A stretch of 64,000 nucleotides of DNA from Ariolimax columbianus (GCA_036924085.1 JAVGWX010000013.1:52930404-52994403); one strand, 5' to 3'. Positions 13,501 through 28,500 are shown, numbered from the stretch's first letter. Notes: generated by a model from the letters alone, not told the origin. Numbers and translations: made by a program.

Positions 13501-16500
13501 AGTTTGAGTTTCTGTAGCATCTCTCACAAGGGTCCAACAATAGCAAGCTAGCATTGCATTTCCCTTGGTACCTTTTTTCGAGGGTAGAAATATCCTGATG
13601 AAACCATTCCCCATAGTTAGTCCAAGTAATCCAAATGAGAATGCAGAAAGTGTACTTTCAATTACGTGTTACAGCCTAGTCTCTTGTAGTGCTGCGAAAT
13701 GGATTTTTAGAAGATCCTGGTCATTGTCAGGCTTATTGTTCCTTAGAAAGTTTGTGGTCACTTGCTGGAAGGCATTCCAAGCTCTTTTCATCCCTTGCGT
13801 GGATATCATCAAAATACTTATCTCGAAAGAGCTGACATATCTGTGGACTGACAAATCCATCTTTCTTGATTTCGACCTTTCAAGTCTCAGAAATTTCTCA
13901 CAAAGGTACACAAATTCTGTCCCATTTCAATCCATGTCCATTACAAAATTCTTAATTAATCCAAGTTTGATATGGAGAGGAAGGAACATAATCTTACTGG
14001 ATTCTACAAGTGGTTCATTAAGTATATTCATTTTCCCAGATGTAAGTGACAGGCATTGGGGCCAATCCTTTTTCTTGCAATGGGAAGTTCTAGCATAGCA
14101 CATTCTCTTCTAGAAGATTCCATTGCTGCAGTCTGAACACCAACAGCTTTCCTTTACTTTTTGGCAATTCCAGATCTCTTACTAGCTCATTTAATTAACT
14201 CTCGTTAAGTTTTTGTAGATACAAAATCAGGATCTATTGATATAGATGATGCTTTCACAAGTGACAGATGTTTACTGGTCTTACTTTTGTCTTCATCATC
14301 CAAAGTACAAGAATCTGGTAGGTCCAGAAACTAAGGCCTTTCCTGGATAGCAAAATGAGTATTCCTGGATAACAGGCTGCAGCAGGGCAGACTGGCTAAG
14401 GAGAAGGGATCGAAGAGGGAATGCTAACCCGGTACTCAAAAAATGCTTGCTGAAGTCGGATGTGTTGGACCAAAAGGTGCAAATATCGCAGTCAAGCTGT
14501 AAACTACGACACAACGCATTCCGTTCTCTGGACTACATTCTGCTACTTAAGCCCTTTCAGGGTTTGGTAGCGGGAGATTGAGAACGAACGAAGAAGAAGA
14601 AATACCTAAGTTAGTCAATTTGTTAGTTAGTTGCCCATAAAGTGAATATGGCAACAGTGTCAGACATGTTTATTCAGATGACTGTACAGTCCGATCTGAG
14701 CGTGACAAACTGTCGCACGTAGGGCACATGTGAACAGCATTTATAGTTGGGCAGTCTTGCATTCTTTCCTTTCGTGCAGCTGACTTTTCCTGTGCCTCTC
14801 TACAATGGTCCTCTGCTCAGTGGTGCAAGCCCCATGTGTGATGGCAGTGCGCCAGGATGAGCGGTTCGGAGCAAGCAGCTACCAGTCAGCAACATCAATG
14901 GAGAAACTTCTCAAAGGAACTTTTAGGATGTCTTTGTTATCATTTCTTTTGTCCCCACATGTGAGCGCTATTCTGTCATGAGCTCACCATATAACAGTTG
15001 TTTAGGGAGGCGCTCAAAATACATGTGAACAACAAGCATTTCTGATCTAGGCTCACTGTAGCAGCATATAGATGCCAGCGAGAGTCTAGCCCTGCTGAGG
15101 ACTTCAGAGTTTGGTACTTTGTCCTGCCAACCGATCCTGAGCAGTCTGCGGAGACAGTTTACATGGAAATAATTAAATTTCCTGACATGCCTGCTATAGA
15201 CTGTCCATGTTTCGCATGTGTACAGAAGGGTGGTAAACACAACAGCACGATACACACTAATCTTGGTGGCAACACTAATTCCCTGTCCGGTCCCAATCAT
15301 TTTCTCAGTCTTCCGAAAGCAGCACTCGCCTTGGAAATCCTGTTGTGGACCTCAGTCAATATTTCCTTCTCTGGCGAGGGTACTAGTTTTAAATGTTGTT
15401 ATAGCTGGGTGTGGGGTTGAGGATGAACTCTCAACACCAACTAAATGCTCCCATAGCGTTCGTCTCATATAGCCTCTGACAACAAAGTCCAACTCCTGGC
15501 CTTCGTGCGGCAGAACTGTTTTTACTAACAGGAGAAGTGGCGAAAGGCGAGTCACTGGCGCCTTAAAACCAGTAGTTTCGGGCAGATGGGGCTCGAAAGC
15601 CTAGAAAGGCAGCTCGTCTAGGAGAAGGAAAACTCTGATTTCAAACCATCTGAAGCCTTGCAGATAAGATACTGGCGTATCTTGTCGGGTTTTGTCTGAT
15701 ATAACGGTGCAACCTGTTTTCTGATAACTCTGAAAGTTGGTCAGCACCTACCAAACCTAACAACCGACGATGTGCGAAGGAGCATACGCAAGAAGATACA
15801 ATGCCTTATCCAAGAGCGAGGAAAGACAACCTCAGCTGAGTGTTGTGGCAGGGAAAACCAGGCCCTTAGCCTTGGTTAGCTGCTGGTCTAGGAGTGAAGC
15901 CCCGACAGGCAAACAGATAGAGCATTGCTCTGCTGATCTAGCAGCTTCTACAGCTTGCCTAGATGCAAATGTATTGGTATTACCTTTCCCTTGGAGTAAA
16001 CAAGGCAGACCGAGAGAGGGACAATACTGCATGGGCAACACATGGTTTCTATATTTCTGCCCGGGCTTTGTGCTAATAGCACAATTACTATCGCCAGACA
16101 AGACAAAATGAGTCAATGAAGGTGAGGGCACTGCCAAGGTAGGTAAAGCTATCAGCTGCTTTTATGCGACGTCCCTGTACAGTGTCGTCTGGTTTGTAGT
16201 AGGGCTCCCATGTGCAGGTAGAAACATTACCTTCGTTTTCTTGGTGTTTACAGTAAGACCAAAATTAGTGCACGCAGTTGAAAACTCATTCATGATTGCC
16301 TGCATGTCCTGTTCTGAGCATGTGTTAATTGCGCAGTTATCGGCAAAGAGGAGATCTAAGATAGTTGCTTCTTTCACCTTTGTGAGAGCCTTTAGGTGCC
16401 TCAGAGTGACCAGCTGCCCATCCATCCGGCATCTGATCTGTATGTCACAGTCACGTCTTGCATCAGAAAGCATGGCTGCAAATCATCATAGGTGTATCAG

Positions 16501-19500
16501 TCTCTATAGACCATGCGTGTGACATCCTGTAAGTTTTTTCCAGCTCTGTCTTCTTTATTTCGACACTATCTGCTATGGTCGTAAAGGCCGATCTGAAAGT
16601 GACAGTCCCTGCCACAGATCGTACAAGCATACTGAGGAGGCTGGCTTGCCTGGCTGTTCCTTGATCTCTTCAGTCTTTGTCTTTTCTCTGCAGCCAGAAG
16701 ACCTCTACTAGCGTCAGCAGCCACTATGCTCCCTCCAACTGACTGTCTCCAAATAGCTCTATCTTGAGTAATTTCTTCTCAGCCCTCAGATGGGATATCG
16801 GTTGACTTCTTGTCCCTCTTGCAAATGTCCTTGAATCGCAGTGTGGGACGGCCAATTCTTCCAATGACTAGCTGTCCATAAAGGATATCCTTTGGCAGCC
16901 TCCCATCTTCCATGCGATAAACATGCCCCAACCACCGTAGATGTTGCTGGCTCAAAATCGAGTACATGCTGTGAGTGTTTGCTCTCTGTAAAACCGTATT
17001 ATGTGACTCTCTCTCTTGTCATTCAACCCCCAATATACACTGTAGACACCTCATGTGAAAGGTGTTCAGCCACCATTTCTGTTTAGTGTAAGTGCTCCAA
17101 GTCTCGCTTCCATACATAAGAGTGCCAAGAATGCATGTCTGATAGACCCGGACCTTAGTGTAGTGAGATAGCGCAGTGTTTTCCCAGACTCTCTTTGTCA
17201 GGCGAGCCATGACGGTACTTGCCCTGCCAAACTTACTGTCGAACTCCTTCTTGAGCGAGAGAGTGTTGCTGATGGCAGACCCCAGATAAGTGAAACTGTT
17301 GACGACCTCCAGAGTGACGCCATTAATCTTTATGGACGGCGTAGTGGTAATGCCCTGTGCGCAGACCTTAGTCTTTTCCAGACTTATGGTGAGACCAAAC
17401 TGCTTGCACCCCTCGGCAAATCTGTCTCCCAGTCTCTGCAAGGCCTTCTCACTATTTGTCACCAGAAAAGCATCATCCGCAAATAGCATCTCCCTAATGA
17501 GCACCGTCCTCGCACGCAGTCGGGACAGGTTAAACAGCCGCCCATCTGACCTGATGTGCAGATAAACACCGCCCACACAGATGTGTCATAAATGTAGGAT
17601 AGGAACATGGAGAAGAAGATACCAAGGAGGGTCAGCATGAGCACACATCCCTGCTTCACTCCACTCTTAATGGGAAAAGTGTTTGAAGAAGGTCGATCGT
17701 ATAGAACTGAGCCCTTCATATCATTGTGAAAAGAAATTATCATGCTATGCAGTTTTGGGGAGCAGCTAATCTTCTCAGGGAGTTTGAATAGACTCTTGCT
17801 ACTAACCAAGTCGAAGGCCTTGGTGATGTCTAGAAACAGTGGCTTTGCCACTGGACATTAAGCTGATTGCTTTCTCAATCTCATCTGTACTAGACGGGAT
17901 TCCCAGCCTGTCATTGACTTCAACTTGAGGCATGTGTGATATGGCTAATTTACTGATAGTGGATGGATATTTTAGGATAGCACTGGAGTGCTCTGACCAT
18001 CGGTCATCAGTGCCGTGCCATCAGCATTAAGGACATGAGATGAATGATAGGACCTGGCACCATAGACCGTCTTCAGGGCATAGTAAAACCACTATGAGTC
18101 TTTTTTTTTGGTGTTTGCATACCGCTGGATTTCATCTAGGTAGTATGTTCCCTGATGACAGTAGAGTGTCCAATATCAAATTGCACCTGGTAGCAGATCC
18201 ATCTTTGTGTACATGGATGATGTTTTGTGGATATAAGTTTATTGTTTCCAAGGCAATATTTTTCAGCAAAGATGGTAGGGTGTTTCTGCTTGCAGATTAT
18301 AGTTCTTACTATGGTTGTAGTCGCATGCCAGCAAGGTGGTTCAAAGCTGATGGTTACCATTAATCTTTGACCCTCTGGTAGGTGGTGTTTAATGCTCGTG
18401 TCATGGCTTATATACACATATCTACAAGTGAAAGAAAGAAGATGCTAAGAAAAGTTGAAAAAGCTAGACATCTTCTCTGAACTATTTACACTTATATTTG
18501 TTTAATGTATCAATCTATTATCCTAAATGTGAAAACCCCAAAACACTGAAGAGAGAATAAATAAACACAATTTTAAAAATGTATGTAATTATGACTAATA
18601 ACACACTATTACACAGAGTTGAAATGTTTTTCTGTTCGATTCTACTTACTGTAATACATTCCTTCAACTTGTGCTGGGTCATGAACCAAATTATGTAAGC
18701 CACAGATGCTGCAAAGTTGAAGATATTCAGCAGTGAAATTAAAACAAGTTTTCAAACATAAAGCAGTCAGTGGAAGTTCTATAATTATACATCACAAGAT
18801 TCACTAAAAACAGAGTGACAATGGTTAAACCTTGACTGTAAATACTGATCATGTCAACACATATGTAATGCAAGTAGCATGTTCTTTGCAACGTCATTTC
18901 TTACAACTGCCAACCTTACTTAACTTAACATTTTTATACTGGTTTAGAAGACTCATCAGAGTCTGTAGACAACCAGTCACATCTGCATTACCCTGCAATA
19001 AATAATATGCACATCCAATCTATTCTTAAATACATTTACTGTCTCTGCCTCCACCACCTCCTGGGGTAATGCATTCCAAGCATTCACCACTCTCTGACTA
19101 AAAAAATATTTCCTAATATCCAATCTGGATCTTTCTTTAGTTAATTTGTATCTGTGCCCTCTTGTTCTCGTTGTTGGTGCGGTTGTATTTTTAAAAACTT
19201 GTTATAGTCTAATTTTATCTTTCCTGTGATTATCTTATAAACCTGTATTAAGTCACCTCAAATTCTCTTTTCTAGACACTGGAGGCCGGTTTTTCTGAGT
19301 CTTTCCTCGTAACTGTAATTCTGGAATCCCACTATCAGTTTTGTCATTCTTCTTTGTATCCTTTCCAGCATGTTTATATCTCCTATATAATAAGGACTCC
19401 ACACCTGTACACAGTACTCCAATCTAGGTCTAACTAATGCTTTATACAGTTTGACAATCACCTCCTTACTCTTATGTTTAATATTTCTTTTTATCATACC

Positions 19501-22500
19501 TAACATTGCATTTGCCTTATTCAGTGCTACCTGGACTTGCTCATTCATTTTTCCTGTATAGTCTATTATAACCCCTAGGTTCCTTTCCTTATCTATCATT
19601 CAATTATTGTTCTTACCGATTCTGTAATTATGTTTCATATTGGATCTACCCATGTGGATGACTGTACATTTATCTATATTAAACTCCATTTGCCATTCCA
19701 CAGACCAGTCTCAAATTTTATCTAAATCTAACCTCAATGTATCCACCTCTGCTATAGATGAGACACTTCTTCATTGTTTTGTGTAATCTGCAAATTTTTC
19801 AATCATGGATCCTATATCAATGTCCAAATCGTTTTTATATATTTCAAGAACAATATTGGTCGCAAAACTGAGCCCTGTGGCACTCCACTTTTCACTTCAC
19901 ATCACTCAGAGTACTCCTTATTTATGCCCACTCTCTGCCTTCTTCCCGTTAACCAACTTTCAATCCATTCGGCAACCTCCCCACCTTTTCCATTTGATTT
20001 TAACTTTTTAAATAATAACCTATTTAAATAACCTATTCGGCTGTTTAAGTTTTTTAGCAGGTGTGCAGTATGTTAGGTTGCCATTACTTTTGATGTGTAG
20101 AAGCGCTCATCCGAGAATAACCCTGTGTCTGCCAAACTGGACAGGCGGGATTCACACCTGGTGCTTTGGGATTGTGAAGTGGACATTTCACCCCAGGCCA
20201 CACTGCCTCCGTCAACACATGTACACACACAAAATAACTGAACACATTGAACACAACAATGGCTACCTATTACAGAAAAAATCAGTGTGTTGGTGAAGTG
20301 CCTGTACAGTGAGAGCTTCACCACATTTCTTCTCAGTCTCAATGTCCTTGTTGTTTGCAGCAGCGATGAAAAAATGTGATTGGGTTAAGGAAAATAATTA
20401 TCATTTATTTAGAGAGATTCACCAGCCCTCACTTTTTAATAAAAAGAAGAATATCAACATTGGTTCCACTATAGATAATTGAACACTAGATTACTGCAAT
20501 TAAATTGATGAATAAAAAATGCTCTTTGCAATGTGTTACGCTGATCACTTACATAAGAAATGTTTCCCTCAAGAGACGAATGATTGATCTTACACTTCAC
20601 AGCCAACGTATTAGAGGTCTTCATAGCACTGACGTACAGCTAATGTCATTGGTGAAGAATTCGCACACCCATGCAGATACGATAAAACATTACTGGGCTG
20701 GTCACCTGCTTCAAAGAATGGACGGCCAATGGGGCACCATTAGAGTAGTCTAGTACCCATGAGACAGAAAGCGAAAATGGGAAGACAAGTAACAACTCCC
20801 TCAAACTCAGAAACAACATCCTCGATTAAGAATATCATTCTAAAAAACGACTCAGTTTATTAATTTCTCTAATATTTCTTAATTTACAAAACAGTATCAT
20901 CATTTTCTTGCCTTTATTTGAAGACCTCTGCAAATCAAATTTAGCATCTAAATCCAAATCTTTTCTTGTTCTGCTAAAACGTTACTTGCATTTTTGTGCT
21001 GTCTATTCTTATACCTCAAAAATTAAACCTTATTTTTGTATCCTCCTTAATCTTGTGGTCCTTGTTCTTGTAATATAGCAAGAATTGATACTTTTCCTTG
21101 CCTTTTGTGAACAATTTTCTGTTATTTTATTTTTATAAACAGCTTGTTTTAACAATCTATCATGTTAGTTGTAATTCTACATTTCTGAGGTTGTTTTTTT
21201 TAAAGGAGAATGTGCGCTTACAATTATTATTAAGGTATTAAGTGAACACGAAAGGAGCCTCCACAAAAAATCTCTCTAAAAACAACTACCAAGTCAGCCA
21301 ATCCGTCCAACACTAAAGCACCAAGGCTGAACACTGGACCTCTGCTGTATGACATGGTGCAATGGACATGGAAAGAAGAAGTATTAAAGATATTTTGATC
21401 TATGTTAATTCTATATATGAGTGTGTGGTAGATAGATGGGTCTTTCTAAGGATGCAAGCCACCTCTCTGCAACAGTGTTTGGGGCATGTGACTCGTAGGA
21501 GTAATGATTGGTTAGACGAAAATGACGCAGTTATCAAGATCTTGCTGGATGAAACCCGCTTGTTCGGACTGTTCTAAAGCGACCCCTCAAACTTCACCTA
21601 GAAAGACTGCATTCCACAATGTGTGTATGGTTGTACAATGCAGTCTCAGGTTCATGCAAGATGTTTGGCTTCACGACAAGGCAGTGAAGATTCAAGGAAA
21701 TGTTGATGCCAATGACTTGAGGCAGTTTTATTGTGCCCTGAAGATGGTATATGGCTCTCTGTTCCATGACTCATCTTCTGTCCTTAATGCTAACGGCATG
21801 GTGCTATTGACCGACAAGGACTAGATTTTTTAACGCTGGGTGGTGCATTTTGATGCCATCCTCAACTGACCATCCATCATCAGCAAACAAGCCTTAAGTT
21901 GCTATTAACCAAGGGTTTGACCTCGTGACCAGCGAGGTTGAGGTTAGAAATGCTATCAGCTCAATGTCCAGAGGTAAGGCTCCCAGGTCTAATTCCTTCC
22001 TTGCTGAGATTTACCAAGCAAGTGGTTCTAGCTATAACAGGAACTGACCACTCTCTTCCAATGCATATCGAAAGCCGAGACAGATCTGCAGGAGATAAAA
22101 GATGCAACTATTGGACACCTGTACAATCAAAAGAGCAACCGACAATCCTACAACAACCACAGAAAAATCTTCTTGCTATCAATTGCAGGCAAATTTCTGA
22201 CCCAAGTCCTGCTCAACCACCTAACTGGTTACCTTGGGCCAGGTCTACTTCCAAAAGTGGTTTTTGTACAGGGTATGAAACGGTTGTATGATATATACAG
22301 CGGGCCAGCTCCAAGAAAAATGCCAAGAACATCATTGTGACCTGTACAGTTTTTGTCGATTTGACCAAGAGTTCTGATTTGGTTGTTCCAGCATTATACT
22401 TCATCCTGTCTTTACCTCCTACAACATGGAAGCAGGGTTGGATTTTAGGAGGCAAATTAGCAAGTCAATAATTATTCAAGGAAAATATGTTTTTTTGTCT

Positions 22501-25500
22501 GCAAGACAATAAGTAAAGGATATCCACCAGCAAATAATGGCATCTGTGACAGCCAAAGGAATGCTGGCCACAAGTAGTTTCACTGACTGGTCAGCTCTAC
22601 CCTGAAATGACATGGTCAGTATAATAAGTAAACTGAACAATACACCCATTACTATTTAATGTTGCTGACATACATCACAATGCTCCCTTTAAAGTATAAG
22701 GCAATGCCACATCATGCATGGTTTCTACCTCTCATCTTAGGTTAGCCCTAATCTTAGGGACGATAAGGCTAACGTCTGGTCAGGCAAAACACACTGATCA
22801 GAGAATGTTAGCCAGGGTCAGGAGAAATATACTGGCCAAGACCCTCACCTGATCTCCTCGTTGGTTGTCCTTGAAACGGGCTGTTGTCGAGGACAACAGT
22901 TTGGCTAACAAGGTGAGGTTCGATGTGATCTCCGTAGTAGTGAGCGACACGCAGATGAGGCCAAGCATAGCACAACCGCCTGGAGGATCCCTGTCAACCT
23001 TCATCAGCATGCTCAGGATGTGAGGAAAGCTACTGCAACCTGTCACTTAACGCCCTTTTCAGGGTGCACATAAGAGTAACCTACTCATTGTGGGCATTCG
23101 AAACAATAACCCCTTATCTTAAACTGGAAGTAAGTATCATGTTCTCTGTCATGGACAATAATAGCAGACTCACCCAAACTACTTGTTATATACAGATCAT
23201 CAGAATCACTTTAGAAATGTCAGTAATATTATATATTTTTGGTTACGCAAAAGTCTTCTCAAAATATTTATTGACATGGCTGATTTTTAAAAATAGTCCG
23301 TAAGAGAGATCACATCAAATTATACAAAATGATAAACGTACCGACAATGCCCTTGAGCAACTTTCAATTGATGCCAGAATGAAAAATACAACCCCAACAA
23401 ACAGCACTTTGCGAAATGTTTGGCCAAGCCTCGGTCTGCAATATACATAAGATCTTTCAATATCAATAGCAAATATTAATTAGTTAATGTATTTGCTTAT
23501 TGGCCACCTATAAGTGCTCAAGTCGACAAATTCTGAAATTTATCTAAGTGTTCCAAATAGATTTTCATATCTGTAACTCCCAGTCAATCGGCACATTATA
23601 TTGTTAACATTAATGTTTTCTAATTATCTGACTATGATCATATTGAACATATTGATAAAACTGTAATAGTATTACAGGACAGAATAGAAGTCCTCAGGGA
23701 GCAAAGAGTTTTACACCACCTAACATTCCCATTTAGTCTCCTGGAAACAAGCGGTGTCACAGCAGTCTGGCCAATGAGGTGGGAATTGACAATGTAGTCC
23801 CCAAAGCCTACTGAGAAGCCATTGCATTACAACCAGGAGTAAAAGTTAACTAAGCACGAGAATCTCCAAACAACATCAGCAGAGGTCCATAACCAGTGGA
23901 GAACTTTCTCAGTAAAGAAATGTTGGGTTTCAAGTGGAGAATTATGCTTCAGTTTAGTCATTAAGTAATAAATTACACATTTTGTGGGTTAATTTTACAA
24001 CTTTTGTTCAAGTTTAAAAATCCATCAACATTTTATATTGCTATTCAATTTAGTAAATGACTAAAAATAATCCAAGTAAATGTGTATTATAAATAATTAC
24101 AGATTTTCAATATTATATGCATCTTATTTGGAATGCACTTTTTGGGTCAGAAAGTCTTGGGAAGGGGGAATAACATTCTGACATATGGTGAAAAGGATGA
24201 ATAGACCAAAACAGGTAAGAAGACCCCTGGAATAGTCTTGATTCTTATGTGTATATGTTCACTATAAAAATGTGTGAGAATTCAAAGTTTACATACTTGA
24301 CAATACCATAACCGAGGCTCACAATAAGGACCAACATCCTGGCTAGGGTTCTCTTCAAGCATGAGACTAACTCAGCAACAATGATGGCACCTCGGACAGA
24401 CTGGCCTGTATTGTTAACATTCTCATATTCACCAAAGAACACCGCCTTCTCCAGCATACCTGAGCATGAAGTAAAGAACAAATTTTTTAGTAGATCCTTA
24501 CTAAGTTTATCTGTTTGCCTTATATGTACTGAGAACAGTGGGGAAATGTCAGAGAAAGACATCTCTTATAGTCCGTCTTTTAATTCATGAAGAAGGTCCG
24601 AAGCAATTTTCTACTAAACTGCATGTCAGATCCAAATTATTTTTCGCATGCGGCCTTAGAATATCACTGACGCTAAAACATACAGAATTATTTCAATATT
24701 ATTTAGTCCAAAGATGTTAAGACATTTGTACACAGCGAATTCCTTTGATAGTTTAGAACCATTGCAAAGAAATGGCATTAAATTTAAGATTTTACAGTAC
24801 GCAGCTTAATTTCTGGTTACATTTTGTTCATAGATGTATTTCTAGTCTTGATAGATCAATTGATTGTTTGTGTTGCCTTTTACGTACAATCATAAAAATA
24901 ACACCAATATGGAACAGTTAGTATAGCACTTCAGTCACCATTAGACCCCAAGGTTGTATTAACTACGCAGCTAATTTTATGTTGTTTAAATAATATAATA
25001 ATAATGTTCGCGCAGGCGTCAAAGGCCGTTGCGTCGATTGACCACTACCATGTCCAACTGTTGAGGCTATGTCCATGCGCAGAGTATTAACCAAAATGTC
25101 TACAGACTCCCCAGGTGGAGACGTGTACTCCACAGCCTTGGGATGAGGGCCGCAAGGAGTGTGTAAAACCAATGTTTGTGTCAAGCTTTCCGTGTCTGTC
25201 CGTGTCAAACTCCCTGTTTCCACATGTTCCCCCGCCGAGGCTTCTGACTGAGTCCACCTGTTTGTCAGCGTGATCCTTGCTGTGCTGAGAATACAAGGTT
25301 GGGAGAGGTATCATGTAACCTCTGGTGGAGGGAGGGGCTTGCAGGAGGAAGTCGGCTTCAATCCGAGCAGAAATGTCCTTGAGTAGTGATAATCTAGACT
25401 GAATTCTGGTGTGCAGTTAAGCGGAATGTTGAACTCCGTCATGGACGGGTTTCCCAGCTTAAGACAGGCATGAAATGCAACATAACAAACAGGATAACCA

Positions 25501-28500
25501 ATCAAAAGCACACCAAATCCACAGAATAAAGTCCCTGATACCACCTGGTGAAGGAGTTGTGAAATATAATCTGGACAGGAACCATCAAACACCGGAAAAC
25601 TCGACACAAACACCGGAGAGTCGAGAGCGCAGCCACTAAGGCACGGTCATCTTACTTTTTAGCTTAAAGCGATTGAATATTAAAATGTATTTGTTGTCAT
25701 CGTATGTACACTTAATTGTTTTAATAAACATACGCTAATTCATCCAAGTCTGCCACAAAAGATGATATTAATAATTCTGAATCTGTAGATTAAAAGGGGT
25801 TGATAATTGTTACTGGATGGAAAATTTGTAATTCATCTCGTTGCCAGTACTGTTTTTCTTCCTGGAACACATGTTCAATACACTTCTTCCAGAACTGAAT
25901 GTCTATTTTTGAAAGGTACTCACGTGTCAGCACTTCAACATCACATATTTTAAATGTCCTGTTCTGTTTGGCAGCTTGTGCTTTGACTTTAGCCCACATA
26001 AGCTCTATATGGTTTAGATGTGCATGATATGCAGGTAGTCGCAGAGAAGTGTGCCCGTACTCTTTAATGATATTGTCAATATGATACATCTTTGTCTTAT
26101 ATGTCTTCCTCACAAGCTACAACAACCTGGGTTTCAACTACGTGTTGTTGAAATACACTTTTTCTTTAGCTAACCATGTCCTAATTTAAGCTTTTGTATT
26201 TGATGCAGTTGGTACTTTGTCTTCCTCTGATACTGCATTGTGATAGAATGTATTATCCATTACTAAGCATGATGGTCTATCCAGAATTGGAAGCAGATCA
26301 TTCGTCATCGAGTGCCTGAAAAATTTTTCATTCATTTCGTGGTAGTCTCAGTACTTTTTGAATTGAAAATAAGTTCAGCGTCATGGACAAGTCCTTTTTC
26401 ATTGCTTCCGGCATACGTTAGTATAATGCACTGCCCTTTGCTGCTTGGAGTTTGTCTTTTCTATTCACCGTCAACTGATTTAAATTCTTTTTTTCTTTTT
26501 TTTTTGTGTTCGTCTTATTTCTCTATTCCAAGACGTATATCTATAACTTCAGGAGAATGACATATTGGCGATACCTTTCTCCTTGCAAGAACTAAATGAT
26601 GCAATACATTAAATGAAAAACAACAAAGCCGCTGGCCCAGATGACTTGAGGACAGAGCAAATTAAAAACTTTGGACCAGAAACCATCACATGGCTGCTAA
26701 AGCTTTTCAACACATGCATCGGTTCTATGCAAATTCCTAAAATCTGGAGAAAATCCCATGTAGTTGCTCTGCTAAAACCAGGAAAAACCCCATCAGAACC
26801 TAAGAACTTCCAACCGATTTCACTACTGTGCTATCTGTATAAAGTCTTTGAAAGAATGATCCTCAACCATATCGCACCCCTCATAGACAAGAAATTATAA
26901 AGGAGCAAGCAGGATTCAGGCCTGGAAGATCATGTTGCGGCCAGATTCTTAACCTGGCACAACTAATTGAGGACGGATACAAACGTAAACAGATCACAGG
27001 AGTAACTTTTATTGACTTAAGCGCAGCTTATGACACCATAAACCACCAGAAGCTGTTTGCTAAGCATGACAAAGGACTGGCGTCTTACAAACCTCATTAA
27101 TTTAAATGTATCCTGCAGAATAGGCAATTCTACGTCACTTTGGGGGGTAAAAAATAAAGTTCAACAGTAATATTGTGAGGGTAATTGCAAACCTTTATGA
27201 GCAGGCGACAAGCGCTCTGTAGAGGGAACGCTAGGCGATTGGTTCCGCACGACGGTGAGTGTAAGCCAAGGTTGCATACTCTCCCTAACACTCTTCAATA
27301 TATTCTTGGAGAGAATAATGGAGACGACCTTAAAAGGACATGTTGGCATGGTTAAAATAGGTGACAGGCTTATCACAAACTTCCGATTTGCAGATGATAT
27401 TGATGTATTGGCAGGCACAGAAAAGAAACTCCAGGAGTTGATTGGTAGATTGCATAGAGCGGCCCTGAGTTTTGGTATGGATATAAATGCAGATAAAACA
27501 AAGCTCATGACTAAGAACATAGAGCGGTTTAAATCTGTAATCGAGGCAAATGGGCAGGAGCTTGAGGTGGTACAACATTTCAAATATCTGGGATCATTGA
27601 TCAGTAAAGAGGGATCGCAGCCAGAGGTAATTGCAAGAATAGCACAAACAACAGCAGCGCTTACTCGGCTGAAACCTATATGGCAAGACAAGCGGCTCGC
27701 CCTCTGCATAAAAGTTAGACTAATGCGCTCTCTGGTGATCTCAATATTTATGTATGCCTTCAAGACCTGGACCATTACAGCAGATATCCAGGGCAGAATA
27801 CATGCAATGGAAATGAGGTGCTATAGAAAACTCCTAAATGTTACATATAAAGATCTTGTCACGAACGTAGAAATCCGACAGAGAGTTGAAAACACTATTG
27901 ACCCTTTTGAAGATATGTTCACAACAATCAAAAGACGAAAGATGGCATGGTGCGGGCACATCGTGAGGTCCAACGGAATTACCAACTCGATACTCTTTGG
28001 TTCCGTACCGGGACAGAAGGCGAGGACGTCCAAAGAAGAGGTGGGTGAACAACATCACTGAGTGGTCAAGCCTTCGCCCCAATGAGATACAACAGGCGGC
28101 GGCAGACAGAGCAAAATGGCGTGGGATTTTGGGAGTGTCTTCAAGTGTGCCTAACGACCTCATGGATTACGGGATGAACTGAACTGAACGATCAAATGAT
28201 GAAGCCGAAGTTAAGAATTAAACCATTCGATATTGCTATTTTATAAATTTACACACCAACTCAAAAACACAGTGATGAAGAAATAGAAGAGCATTATGTG
28301 AACTTACAACAGATCCATAAAACCAATCAAATCTACTGATGGTAATAGGAGATATGAACTCCAAATTAGCAAAAAAGCATATATTATAATATAATAGGGT
28401 AATTTGTACTGAAAAAATGAAATGATAGCAGGTTGGCTGATACATTTTGAAAAGAGAACCATGACATCAGAGTAAGATATTTTGGTTACATAAAAGAACA

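Noticed and set aside
13565..14098. 177-codon plus-strand ORF as a gene
   Set aside because: The opposite strand carries recognisable protein-family text; this frame is its shadow.
22507..22523. GT donor (GTCTTG) for the exon at 22524-22601
   Set aside because: It leaves a phase that cannot join the next exon. The ATATCCTTTA donor with an AC acceptor restores frame and family text.
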